A stretch of DNA of 64,000 nt from Aldehydirespirator sp965204415 (GTDB lineage: Bacteria; Actinomycetota; Acidimicrobiia; Acidimicrobiales; Aldehydirespiratoraceae): assembly GCA_965204415.1 (NCBI GenBank), contig CBDBEL010000004.1, positions 930,001 through 994,000 of the forward strand, read 5' to 3'. The notes under the pieces were generated by a model. That model ran no database searches. It had not been told where the DNA came from and was given only the letters and a program-made list of their open reading frames with translations. Of this stretch, positions 33,276-42,371 are shown piece after piece. The translations under genes and the position numbers were made by a program. Every line of letters begins with the position of its first letter. The first letter of the stretch is position 1.

Positions 33276-34685
33276 TCAGGCGCTTCCGTCTTCGCCGATA
33301 AGTGCAGCAATGGTGCCGCGCTCGGCGACCTCGACATCGCTTTCGGTGGTGACTGCGGTGTGTATCTCGTCGAACAGGCTGGCGACGCGCTCTGGGTCCG
33401 CTCCGTGGGCATCATGCCGGTCGACCAGGGCTTGGCCGTTCTCGGCGAACCACCCTCTGAATAGCTGGGTCGGGGTCTCCGTGACCTCGGGTACCTCTAC
33501 CTCGTCGGCCACGTTGACGTCTGGGCGGCGAGCATCGACCACCGACACGACGCATGCATCAGGAAGGGCGGCGTGAACCGCGGCGGTGAGTGTGTCGTAC
33601 CCTGGGATGTCAAGCGGCGTCGTGTCGTTGTCCTCGCCCTCGTCGCCCTTTGGCTCGTGCTCGACGGTCACCTCGACGAGGCCGTCGCGCAGACCGGCAG
33701 CTCGCGCGGTGAGTGCGCTATACGGCGCTCGTATGCGATGAATTCGTCTACCCGCGGTGAGGGCGACGTCGTAGATCTTCGTGGGTCGGCCCGGAGAGAG
33801 GTCAGCGACAACTATCTGTTTGGTCTCCCCCTCCTCGCCGAAGTCAATCTCCAGGATCGAGCCGGCGTATCGACCGCGGTTGCCGGCAACCGCCTGGGCG
33901 ATGTGGATATGCCCGAAGGCCAGATAGCCATAGCCACCGTCGATATGGGCCGGATCGGTGGCGTATTCGGAGGAGACATGGATCTCCTTTTCGGTGGACG
34001 TGCGTGCGCTGGCGACATGCAGGTGGGAGGCGAACACGGCCACGTCTGCTGCGGTGTCGAACTCCCCAAATGCCGACTTGGCGAGAAGGTCGCAGATCTT
34101 CCTGACACTGTCGGCGTAAGTCGCGTTAGCGCCAAGGATGTCGTCGAAGTCGCCGAGTATGCGGTTGGCGTGAAGGAACGGCAGTCCCGCTACCCGTAGG
34201 CGGCCGCCGGTCCGAGCGGGGAGGGTCAGCACTGCCCCATGGTCGGCCCTGGCAGGACGATGCATGACCCGGATACGCGTCGAGGAGACGGCCATCGGGT
34301 CGTAGGCATCTTCGGCGACCTGTTCAGGGACGGGGTCGCCGACAGCAATGCCGAGGGTTTCCAGGGCGATCGCTGAGTCGTGGTTACCCGCCAACACCAC
34401 AACAGGAGCGATCTCACCCAGCTCTCGCAGCGCCCGAATTGCCCGACCGAAGTCGGCCATGGCTGGCCGCCCGCTGTTGAAGAGGTCACCAGTGTGGACG
34501 ATCGCGTCGGGCCTCACTGCGGAGGACACGTCGATGATCTCAGCGATGACGTTGTCGTGGTCGACGTCACGAGGCTCGTCACGAACGGTGACCCCGAGAT
34601 GCCAGTCGGACGTGTGCAGAACGCGCACAGCGGCTTCGGGTCGGGCCGGAACGGCGTCCAGGGCAAGAGTGGGCAACGACTTCAC
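33276..34685 (-). CDS. sbcD: SbcD-like metallophosphoesterase nuclease
   Basis: The 469-aa nuclease carries the full phosphoesterase set: DWHLG, GDLFNSG, GNHDSA, ASHLHVA and GHIHIA. It is the Mre11/SbcD partner of the following SbcC. The C-terminal 150 residues are acidic and longer than in E. coli SbcD (400 aa). They end in a region (TQLFRGWFAENG) that may bind SbcC. The ATG overlaps the herA stop (ATGA), and its own stop is 1 nt before the sbcC start, so the operon is tightly coupled. Confidence 0.9.
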   Translation of the reverse strand: MKSLPTLALDAVPARPEAAVRVLHTSDWHLGVTVRDEPRDVDHDNVIAEIIDVSSAVRPDAIVHTGDLFNSGRPAMADFGRAIRALRELGEIAPVVVLAGNHDSAIALETLGIAVGDPVPEQVAEDAYDPMAVSSTRIRVMHRPARADHGAVLTLPARTGGRLRVAGLPFLHANRILGDFDDILGANATYADSVRKICDLLAKSAFGEFDTAADVAVFASHLHVASARTSTEKEIHVSSEYATDPAHIDGGYGYLAFGHIHIAQAVAGNRGRYAGSILEIDFGEEGETKQIVVADLSPGRPTKIYDVALTAGRRIHRIRAPYSALTARAAGLRDGLVEVTVEHEPKGDEGEDNDTTPLDIPGYDTLTAAVHAALPDACVVSVVDARRPDVNVADEVEVPEVTETPTQLFRGWFAENGQALVDRHDAHGADPERVASLFDEIHTAVTTESDVEVAERGTIAALIGEDGSA

Positions 34686-36646
34686 AGCCGCCCCAGGATC
34701 TCTTCGGCGTCACCTTTGTCGCTCGCTGAGCCCAGCACCTCGGCGACACGAGTGGCGTACGGCGGATACGGAAACCGCACAGGCACTGGTGCCGGCAGAA
34801 GCGGCTGGCTCGTAATCATGGTGCCGGGCGGAACGATCTGGGCCCGCGCCCTCATCGCCGGCGGCAGGAACCCAAGCTCGGCGGCCTCAGACATCTTGAT
34901 CTGTCCCACTACCTCAAGCGAGGCGTTGTTCGTGATGTCACGATCGACGCCCGACGGGTTCTGCTGGGCGCCGATGAGGATGACGCCGAGTGACCGACCG
35001 CGTGCGGCGACATCAACCAGCAGGTGCTTGATCGGTGATCCGCCCTGACGAGGTGCGTACTTGTTGAGCTCGTCGAGCACGACGAACGTCTTTCCGGTGG
35101 CAGTCGAGTTCTCGTGCTGCGACCAGACGTGATCCAGGACGGCCGCGACCACAAACCGCTGCGCATCGGCGTGAAGAGCGTGGACGTCAACCACCGAGAC
35201 CTGGGAAGACAGGTCAACTTCGGTGAGCCCCGCCCGGATCAGGCGCCGGAGCCGAGGTGTCGCCTTCGACAGCCGCCGCACGAACGCTTGCTGGGTTGCT
35301 GCCGTCGTGCCCCCACACCACGCCGGGTCATAGTCGGGTGAACTCTCGGTGACCTTCCCAGACACGAACTCAACCAGCCCGTCGAGGTCTTCTACCACGA
35401 GGCCATCGACGGCCGACCGAGGGTTCCGGACCTTGTGGGTCCGGAACTGTCGCGCCGCCGACTCCCACGTCGACGGTACCGACGGCACCTGACCCTCAGG
35501 ATTGACGAACACGATCCGTCCGTTGTCGTCGCCTTCCAGGGGCCAGGCCCAGCGGAGCAGCTGGAGTCGTACGACTTGCTCGATGAACGAAAGCTGCCCT
35601 GACTCGAGGTCATCGAACAGATACTCCAGCAACCCGGCCTCAACGAAACGTGCCGGCGACCAGCCATAGGGATGAGTGTCGCTGCGATCCCGGACAGAGA
35701 TGTCAGCCACGGGATCATGCCCGGGGGCAGCCTCCTCGGCCGGTGCGTAGACGCCGACGTCGGTGAACGGGCCCGGGTTCTCCCGACCCACGAGCAGCTC
35801 CCACTGAGCCATCGCGTCCGCGCCGGTCTCATCATCCACGTGGAAACGACTGTTGGGCTTGTCGATCACACAAAGGTCCGAGCCCTTGACCGAAAACACC
35901 ACCGCCCGGTCGTGGCTCGACCCAACGCGGGCCCTGGTGCCCCAGTCGCTCTCGAACAGCACGTACAGGAGGAAGAGGGCGTAGCTGGTCTTAGTAGCGA
36001 CGCCGGACTTCCCTGAGATCGACACGTGAGCACCGCGATCGCCATTAAGGAAGCTGTATGGCAGGAAGACAGGCTCGTCGTTCATGTCGAGGCCAATGGG
36101 AATAGCCTCACCGTCGGCCATCTTGTCGAGGAAAAGCGCCCGGCGACGGTGAGTGCCAGCGGCTACCCAAATTGGTGCCCCTGACGAGGGCGGCAGGTAG
36201 CGCTCAGGGTGGGTGCGGATCCAGGTCACCTCCGCCCGTCGGAACCGCTGTCCGGGCAGGGTCGATGCAGCCAGGCGGGCGGTGTCGGTCGCCATCTCGG
36301 CACCTTCGATCCGACCCGACACCTCGGTGACGATGCCGTAGTGGAACAGTACTGAGTCGTCGACCAAGCGCTGGGGCGACATCACGAACGTGTCTAGGGT
36401 GAGATCGACAGCGTCGTCCACGATGACGTTGGCGGTCTGCGTCGAAGCGTCGGTGGAAGCGTCGACAAGCCCCACCGGATCGCCGCCCGGGATCCCGTCG
36501 AGACCCTCGAGGTGGTTACGTCGGTCCTCGCCGGTGACCTCGTCGACCCTGGTGAGCGGAACGAACTCGACCTCGGCGGCTACACCCGTCACAGGATCGG
36601 GCGAGACATCAGAGCCAGCGGGAGGGAATGTGTTCTGCTCGGTCAT
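34682..36646 (-). CDS. herA: HerA/FtsK-type hexameric DNA translocase ATPase
   Basis: The 654-aa protein has an N-terminal HAS-barrel-like region and then the ATPase. The P-loop at 212-220 reads GKSGVATKT: the usual GxxxxGK[ST] is altered because the last glycine is Thr. Walker B is TFVVLDELNKYAP. The arginine/glutamine sensor lies in GRSLGVILIGAQQNPSGVD. Other conserved parts are LFLDKM and VDVAARGRSLG. HerA pumps DNA into its partner nuclease NurA, encoded immediately upstream. A large insert at about 280-460 is not recognised. The stop overlaps the sbcD ATG. Confidence 0.82.
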   Translation of the reverse strand: MTEQNTFPPAGSDVSPDPVTGVAAEVEFVPLTRVDEVTGEDRRNHLEGLDGIPGGDPVGLVDASTDASTQTANVIVDDAVDLTLDTFVMSPQRLVDDSVLFHYGIVTEVSGRIEGAEMATDTARLAASTLPGQRFRRAEVTWIRTHPERYLPPSSGAPIWVAAGTHRRRALFLDKMADGEAIPIGLDMNDEPVFLPYSFLNGDRGAHVSISGKSGVATKTSYALFLLYVLFESDWGTRARVGSSHDRAVVFSVKGSDLCVIDKPNSRFHVDDETGADAMAQWELLVGRENPGPFTDVGVYAPAEEAAPGHDPVADISVRDRSDTHPYGWSPARFVEAGLLEYLFDDLESGQLSFIEQVVRLQLLRWAWPLEGDDNGRIVFVNPEGQVPSVPSTWESAARQFRTHKVRNPRSAVDGLVVEDLDGLVEFVSGKVTESSPDYDPAWCGGTTAATQQAFVRRLSKATPRLRRLIRAGLTEVDLSSQVSVVDVHALHADAQRFVVAAVLDHVWSQHENSTATGKTFVVLDELNKYAPRQGGSPIKHLLVDVAARGRSLGVILIGAQQNPSGVDRDITNNASLEVVGQIKMSEAAELGFLPPAMRARAQIVPPGTMITSQPLLPAPVPVRFPYPPYATRVAEVLGSASDKGDAEEILGRL

Positions 36647-37671
36647 TGGTTAGCTCCGGAGATGATGGCGTCACGGGCGACACGTGTGGCATAGGAAGCG
36701 CGTCCAAGGGTCTGACTGAGGCGGCGCTCGAGGTTCTTGACCGGTGTCAGGTTGACGGGCGCGCGGTCATCACGGTGGTGAACGCCGGCGTAGCCGGGAA
36801 GGGTGGTGGCGAGCACCGATGCGCGTTCCGCCACGCTGACAATTCCCGCGGCGGATGGAAACTCAAGCCGTGCGACTCCCGACCAGGGAGATGCACCCGG
36901 CCCAGGGCTCCCCACGCGCGTATAGCACGTGTATCGATCAGACCCGGCGGTATACATCCGCGTCCGCTCGCCGATCGCAAGCAGCGGAACGGCGGCGTGT
37001 GCGGCCTCCGGCAGGATCCGGCGGTGGTGCGACTTCACGTACCCGGCCACAAGCCCGTGGAGTGCACGAATGCGGTTGAGTGGGCCATCGAGCACCACGT
37101 TCCAGCCGGCGTCAGCAGCGTCGAGGGCGAGTTCGCCTTCGGCACGGCGCATGCGGTCCTGGAGATGCGCAAGACACATGTCGGGGTCGACATCCGTGAT
37201 CGGCGTAGAGGCCCATGAGTAGCCCGTGCGCTGAGAAATGATGTCGCCCGTGTGACCTCCACCCCAGATAGCCAGGCGCCCGACGCGGATGCCACAGAAT
37301 GATGCCGGGCCGCCGGGCCTCACCGTGACGGCACCTACCGCATAAGCACCGGCGAGGCCAGGAACGCGTGTGCAACTCGCGGCATGTTCGGCCCACACGA
37401 GCAACTCAGCGCGACGGGTCCCGTCGATAAAGGCCAGCGGCACGGAGGACGGTGCGATGCGCTCTACACGGCCATCGCCAGGTTCGGCTTGCTCGACATC
37501 CTTAGACGCATCGATCTCGAAGTCAGCACTCGTTCCGTACGGCGGTGCCCAACCTTCGCTGTAGACGCTCCATCCGCCGTCAGTCGCAACGACGGTTGGG
37601 AGGCGGTCGTTCACGACTTCATCGCCCCGAGCGCTGGCCGCCGAGTGTTGGTCGATCTCGTTGTCCGTCAT
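36643..37671 (-). CDS. nurA: NurA-like nuclease
   Basis: The 342-aa protein resembles NurA, the RNase H-fold 5'-3' nuclease partnered with HerA. It has the catalytic Asp in LAFIDGTRRAELLVW, a second in VVLDGPLNRIR followed by GLVAGYVKSHHRRILP, and a GERTRMY segment. The match to NurA is at motif level and supported strongly by herA following with a 4-bp overlap. I start at the ATG 37671. The frame stays open upstream to a GTG at 37764, where the codons give a possible zinc knuckle (HCATCGW), so a longer N-terminus is possible. Confidence 0.68.
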   Translation of the reverse strand: MTDNEIDQHSAASARGDEVVNDRLPTVVATDGGWSVYSEGWAPPYGTSADFEIDASKDVEQAEPGDGRVERIAPSSVPLAFIDGTRRAELLVWAEHAASCTRVPGLAGAYAVGAVTVRPGGPASFCGIRVGRLAIWGGGHTGDIISQRTGYSWASTPITDVDPDMCLAHLQDRMRRAEGELALDAADAGWNVVLDGPLNRIRALHGLVAGYVKSHHRRILPEAAHAAVPLLAIGERTRMYTAGSDRYTCYTRVGSPGPGASPWSGVARLEFPSAAGIVSVAERASVLATTLPGYAGVHHRDDRAPVNLTPVKNLERRLSQTLGRASYATRVARDAIISGANQ

Positions 37672-37881
37672 GGCGTGGTTCCAGCCGCAGGTCGCACAGT
37701 GCCTGCCCGCGACGGTACTGAGCGGATGTGACACGACTCGTTGTGATGGGCAACCGCCGGACACGAAACCGCGACGGGCCAGCCGAGCGAGGAAGCGTTG
37801 CCGCTAACTGTCGCTGGGGCCTGCAAACGCCCACCAGACTTGATGGTCGAGCGCCCTCTGGCGTGTTCGCACCGGAGATGC

Positions 37882-38177
37882 TCATAGGTAGAGCCCGTTC
37901 GAAGTGTCCGGCACGTCATCGATCTCTGCTGGGTCAAGCATCTCGAAGCACCGGCCCACCAGCATTCCGTGGAGAGGTGGCACGGCAGCGAGTGACGAGA
38001 GTGCCGGGAGCACCTCGCCGGATTCGAGCCGCTGCTCCGCTTCGTCGAGAGGCGCTTCGCCTCGTTGAGCCAGGTAAACACCTCAGGGTGCACGCCTACC
38101 CCGCCGCCCAGTGGGACGGTCGAGCCGGCGCGATCGGCAATGAGCGGGCGCTCCTCGGTTGGTGATTGCTCGGTCAT
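37882..38177 (-). pseudogene. Small gene between hsdR and nurA, interrupted by a -1 frameshift
   Basis: The first 32 codons from ATG 38177 read MTEQSPTEERPLIADRAGST and VPLGGGVGVHPE. The coding pattern then moves to another frame near TTT 38076-38078 and continues VYLAQRGEAPLDEAEQRLES, then GEVLPALSSLAAVPPLHGML and on to GLYL with TGA at 37882-37884. Joined, they make one acidic protein of about 98 aa. I do not recognise it. The local sequence GGTGTTTACC is not a classic slippery heptamer, so a mutation or sequencing error is more likely than programmed shifting. An ATG overlaps its stop (ATGA). Confidence 0.45.
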
Positions 38178-38272
38178 CACCCACTTGAAGGGGCGCTACT
38201 CGGCCGAGTGTCAACGAGTTATGGGAAAGATTCGGCATCACAACCGAGCGAGCCCGGCTGCGACATGGTCGG

Positions 38273-41179
38273 TCAGTAGTACTTCTCGATGTACTCGTAA
38301 GCCCTGTCAAAGAGGTCCTGCTCCGTGTGCAGCTTGTACTTCAGCAGGCTCCTTCGGAGCGCCTTCTTCACCTCGCGCTCACCGGCGTCGGTCCGCTGCC
38401 AGCCGGGGAATCGAACCTGGCGAACGATGCTGTCGATATCGGCGACGACACGCTCCACAATGATCGGGGTCTCGGCGTTCTTCACCTCTTCGAACAGCTC
38501 GGTGAGCGCAGCCCTTCCCTGATCCTCCCGGACCGCCTCGGGCTCGTCACGCTCTGCGTCGACCACGTCCTTGGCCAGCTCAATTAGCTGCTTGAGAAAG
38601 TCGAGGGACGCCAGCAGGCCCTGCTCGTGCTTGAGGCGGAGGTTCTCAAGCCGTTCCGACAGCGCCACGAACCGGGGATCGTTGCCGTGTTGGCGGAGCC
38701 GAGCCGCGATCTTGATCTCGACCTCAATGGTGTTGCGGTCGGGGTCTTCGAGCAGCTCCTCGAGCACCTCTGCATCCATCACGAGCGCGTCGAGATCGTC
38801 CCGCACGGTCTGGACCGAGACGTGCTTGTGGATGAGGTCAACGGTCTTGGCGCCGAGGGCATGCCAGAGTAGTTTGCCGTTACCCGACGGCGGCTTGAGC
38901 GACTCATAGACGTTCGCCAGCCACCGGTAATCGTCCTCAAGCGGGATGAGCACGGCGTCGGGCGAGAGCGCCTCCCACAGCAACGACAGTGTGCTGAACT
39001 GCTCGGCGAACGCGTCCCGGCTGTCGGTGTCGGGCAGGCACTCCTGTGCGGCAAGCAGGCCCTCCCAGGTGAAGTCGGTACGGTCGACGCCGCCGAACCA
39101 AGCCAGGCACTTCGCCATTGTCGGGCCCAGCTCGTCCTTCAGCTCGTCGATGTTCGAGATGACCTTGTCGATCGATTCCTCGTCGAATGCGAGCGCCTGG
39201 GCAACATCGTCGAACAGCCCGAGATAGTCGACGATGAGCCCGTGGCTCTTTCCGGGTGCGACGCGGTTGGTCCGGCAGATCGCCTGGAGAAGTGTGTGAT
39301 CGCGGAGCGACCGGTCGAGATACATGCACTGCAGGTTCGGTGCGTCGAAGCCAGTGAGGAGTTTTGCGGTGACAATGAGGATCTTGAGTGGGTCGGCGGG
39401 GTCGCGAAACCGGTCCAGCAGTGCGGCCTCTTCCTCCTTAGATCGACCGAACCGGTTGCGCCACTCCTGCGGAGCCCCCTGTCCGATGTTCATTACGACG
39501 TCGCTCGCCTCTTCCGATAGCTGCTCGGCGAGCGCATCGAGCGCGTCCTTGTAGAGGACGCACGCCTCCTGATCGACGGCTACGATCATCGCTCCGAGAC
39601 CTTCGGGCGCGACCTTTTCGAGGAAGTGCTGCCGGATGTCGGCCACGACAGCAGAGACGCGCGCCGGAGCCTTGACGAGCAGTGCGAATCGGCCGGCTCG
39701 CTTCGAGATCTCGTCGCGATCCTCGTCGCTGAGGTGTCGCGTCAGCTCCTCGAACTCCTGATCGAGCGCGGCACGGTCGATGCGAAGGTCGACCGACCGT
39801 GTCTCGAACCGCAACGGGAGAGTGGCATCGTCGCGGATCGACTCCTCGAATGAGTAGCGATCGAGGTAGCCGCCGGGGTCCTCCTGGGCACCGAACGCGA
39901 AGAAGGTGTTGCGATCTCGGGTGTTGATCGGCGTTCCGGTCAACCCAAAGAGGAAGGCATTGGGCAGCGAGTTGCGCATCTGTCGGCCGAGGTCCCCCTC
40001 CTGCGTCCGGTGAGCTTCGTCGACCAGCACTACGATGTTGTCACGGTCGTTGAGTTCACCTCCGGCCTCGGCGAACTTGTGCACGGTCGTGATGATCACC
40101 TTGCGGGCATCCCGCTCCAGGAGGTCATGCAACTGCTGGCGCGAATCCGCGGTCACCATGTTCGCCACATCCGCGGCGTTGAACGTCGCGGTGATCTGGG
40201 TGTCGAGATCGATGCGGTCGACGACGATCACGACCGTCGGATTGCCGAGTTCCGGGTGGAGCCGAAGCTTGTTTGCGGTGAAGACCATCAGCAAGCTCTT
40301 GCCAGAGCCCTGGAAGTGCCAGATCAGGCCCTTGCGGATCTTGCCCTCAACGACCCGCTGGACGATCTTGTTCGCCGCCTCGTACTGCTGGAACCGGCAG
40401 ATGATCTTGATCTTGCGGTGATTCCGGTCGGTGGCGAACACCGAGAAGTTCTGGGTGATGTCGAGCACAACCTCGGGCTGGAGCATCGACGAAACCGCAC
40501 GGTCCACCTCCTGCAGCCCGGCACCGGCTTCCTCCTTGAGCCTCCACGGCGCCCAGTGGTGGACCGGGAGGCGGATCGATCCGAACCGGTACTCCTTACC
40601 TTCGGTGGCGAACGAGAAGGCGTTCGGAACGAAGAAGCCCGGAGCGCTGACCTCGTAGTCATCGTGTACCTGCGCGGCGCCGTCGACCCAGGTGACGGCC
40701 TTGCGAACCGGGGATTTCGCCTCGCCAAGCACCAACGGGATGCCGTTGACGAACCCGACAGTGTCGAAACGCTTCTCTGGCCCACCTTTGAAGGTGACCT
40801 GGTTCGCGACGATGAAGACGTTGCTCTTGACCTCAAGAGGGTCGAAGTCGATCAGCTTGATCGGGACGTGCTCACCATTCGGCCCGAACGGCATCGACCG
40901 TTCGCCCCGCACCCACGACATGAACTCTTCGTTAGACCCGACGAGCCCACTGCCGGCGACGCCGTTGATGATGGCCCGCAGCTTGTAGATGACCTCATCA
41001 GCACGCTCCGGTTGCGCAGCGATCTCGGGGTTCAGTCGAACCAGGGCCCCAGCGAGCACCGACTCGAGCAGGACATCAGAGGTCGATCGCTGCAGAGATG
41101 GACCGTGAGCGTAGGTCCAGCGCAGCTTGGTCATTCGATCGAGGACCATCGCCTCGACGGTGTTAGCTTCGTCAAACAT
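38273..41179 (-). CDS. hsdR: Type I restriction enzyme R subunit
   Basis: The 968-aa motor-nuclease subunit starts with a PD-(D/E)xK nuclease (DTVGFVNGIPLVLGEAKSP). It continues with an SF2 translocase: Walker A FQGSGKSLL, DEAH-box LVDEAHRTQEG, motif III-like LTGTPI, LLTGFDAP and QAICRTNR. The C-terminal helical domain that docks to the methyltransferase is present, so it looks intact. The ATG at 41179 is chosen because AGGTG precedes it at the right distance and it overlaps the hsdS stop by 8 bp; a GTG nine bases upstream is possible. Foreign DNA lacking the modification is translocated and cut. Confidence 0.95.
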   Translation of the reverse strand: MFDEANTVEAMVLDRMTKLRWTYAHGPSLQRSTSDVLLESVLAGALVRLNPEIAAQPERADEVIYKLRAIINGVAGSGLVGSNEEFMSWVRGERSMPFGPNGEHVPIKLIDFDPLEVKSNVFIVANQVTFKGGPEKRFDTVGFVNGIPLVLGEAKSPVRKAVTWVDGAAQVHDDYEVSAPGFFVPNAFSFATEGKEYRFGSIRLPVHHWAPWRLKEEAGAGLQEVDRAVSSMLQPEVVLDITQNFSVFATDRNHRKIKIICRFQQYEAANKIVQRVVEGKIRKGLIWHFQGSGKSLLMVFTANKLRLHPELGNPTVVIVVDRIDLDTQITATFNAADVANMVTADSRQQLHDLLERDARKVIITTVHKFAEAGGELNDRDNIVVLVDEAHRTQEGDLGRQMRNSLPNAFLFGLTGTPINTRDRNTFFAFGAQEDPGGYLDRYSFEESIRDDATLPLRFETRSVDLRIDRAALDQEFEELTRHLSDEDRDEISKRAGRFALLVKAPARVSAVVADIRQHFLEKVAPEGLGAMIVAVDQEACVLYKDALDALAEQLSEEASDVVMNIGQGAPQEWRNRFGRSKEEEAALLDRFRDPADPLKILIVTAKLLTGFDAPNLQCMYLDRSLRDHTLLQAICRTNRVAPGKSHGLIVDYLGLFDDVAQALAFDEESIDKVISNIDELKDELGPTMAKCLAWFGGVDRTDFTWEGLLAAQECLPDTDSRDAFAEQFSTLSLLWEALSPDAVLIPLEDDYRWLANVYESLKPPSGNGKLLWHALGAKTVDLIHKHVSVQTVRDDLDALVMDAEVLEELLEDPDRNTIEVEIKIAARLRQHGNDPRFVALSERLENLRLKHEQGLLASLDFLKQLIELAKDVVDAERDEPEAVREDQGRAALTELFEEVKNAETPIIVERVVADIDSIVRQVRFPGWQRTDAGEREVKKALRRSLLKYKLHTEQDLFDRAYEYIEKYY

Positions 41180-42371
41180 CGAGGTCACCTGCGAGTAGCT
41201 CTGCGCTGAGGGCCTTGTACATGCGCTCAGAGTCCTGCCGAGCCGCTACGGTCCGCCGGGCTGCTTGTTCAGCCGACCCAACGAGCGTTGTTACTTCGGC
41301 TGCTCTAGTCGCGTTGGGCGTTGGGACTTCGAAGGTCTCAAGATCCCGCCAGTACAGGTGCTTGATCTTGCTGCCCTTTGCCGCCGCCGCGACTCGCCTA
41401 CGAAAGCGCGGGTGCTGAAGAACGCGGAACAAATACTCGGTCGAGCCTTCGGTCGCCGTGATCCTTGCGATTCGCTGGTTCACGAGAGCGGTGTCGTCCG
41501 CACCTGCGATGCAGACTCGGCCTAGGAACCCATCTTCGAGAGACTGAGCAGTCATGTTCATGACGATGTCCCCGGCTTGCAGCTCGATCGACCCCCTCTC
41601 GGCTGAGTAGCTGGAAGGAAGGTGAACGGTCGCTCCGTCCGGCCACTCAACGTGGCCGGACGGAGCAATATTCCCGGGGCGGAGTAGCCGAACTCCTTCT
41701 GAGGAGTAGTCGGAGCTCGGGTAAACCCTGCCCATATCGATACAAGCCAGGGTCCGGAGAGGAGCCACGTGACCTTCGAAGTCGTGCTCCAGCAGTTCGA
41801 GGCGGAGTGCGGCAGCCATAGCTAGCGCCGCCTCCTCCACTTCTGCGTATCGGTCGATGAGGGACTGCTGCGAAGCAAGCACCGCAACCATCCGAGCTTG
41901 GGTCGCCATCGTCGGCATGGCGAACTCGTATGTGGCCAGTTCCTGCCACTTCGTCCGAGGAGATAGGGAGCCGGCTGACGTTCCGAGCGCATGGACGAAG
42001 AACCCGTCGGACTGTACGAGGTACGGCAGGAACTCGGCCAAGAGGTCATCCGTGGACGGCTCGAACACGAGGATGTCGCCCGAACACACGCCGTCAAAGT
42101 CGGCAACGGCGACCTTGCGCTGGTACGCGCGCCGCTTTCCGAAGAGCACCTGGCCGGCCCGAAAAACCCTGGTGAAGCTCGTTCCGTCAGGAAGATCATC
42201 GAACTCGTTCCACCGTTGGAGGGGGAGAGACTCGGAGTCGAGATGATCGAGGCCCACGATGCGGGTTAGTCCATCGGACTCGGGATCCTTCGTAGTCTGC
42301 TTCACTTGGCGGACTACGTCACCGAAGCGAACCCACCGCCAGCCCTCCGGAAGTGATCGGTCAGCGGTCAT
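41172..42371 (-). CDS. hsdS: Type I restriction-modification specificity subunit S
   Basis: The 399-aa protein has two target-recognition domains of the usual HsdS layout. The first begins LPEGWRWVRFGDVV. A helical spacer follows with AEVEEAALAMAAALRLELLE. The second begins LRTLACIDMGRVYPSSDY and ends with another coiled spacer, AEQAARRTVAARQDSERMYK. Each domain reads half of a bipartite target. The sequence recognised cannot be predicted here. It overlaps hsdM by 4 bp. No second hsdS, invertible repeats or phase-variable tracts are visible. Confidence 0.93.
   Translation of the reverse strand: MTADRSLPEGWRWVRFGDVVRQVKQTTKDPESDGLTRIVGLDHLDSESLPLQRWNEFDDLPDGTSFTRVFRAGQVLFGKRRAYQRKVAVADFDGVCSGDILVFEPSTDDLLAEFLPYLVQSDGFFVHALGTSAGSLSPRTKWQELATYEFAMPTMATQARMVAVLASQQSLIDRYAEVEEAALAMAAALRLELLEHDFEGHVAPLRTLACIDMGRVYPSSDYSSEGVRLLRPGNIAPSGHVEWPDGATVHLPSSYSAERGSIELQAGDIVMNMTAQSLEDGFLGRVCIAGADDTALVNQRIARITATEGSTEYLFRVLQHPRFRRRVAAAAKGSKIKHLYWRDLETFEVPTPNATRAAEVTTLVGSAEQAARRTVAARQDSERMYKALSAELLAGDLDV

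Noticed and set aside
37882..38177. Programmed ribosomal frameshift
   Set aside because: The junction lacks a classic slippery heptamer and no strong downstream stem is obvious by eye. A mutation or sequence error is simpler.
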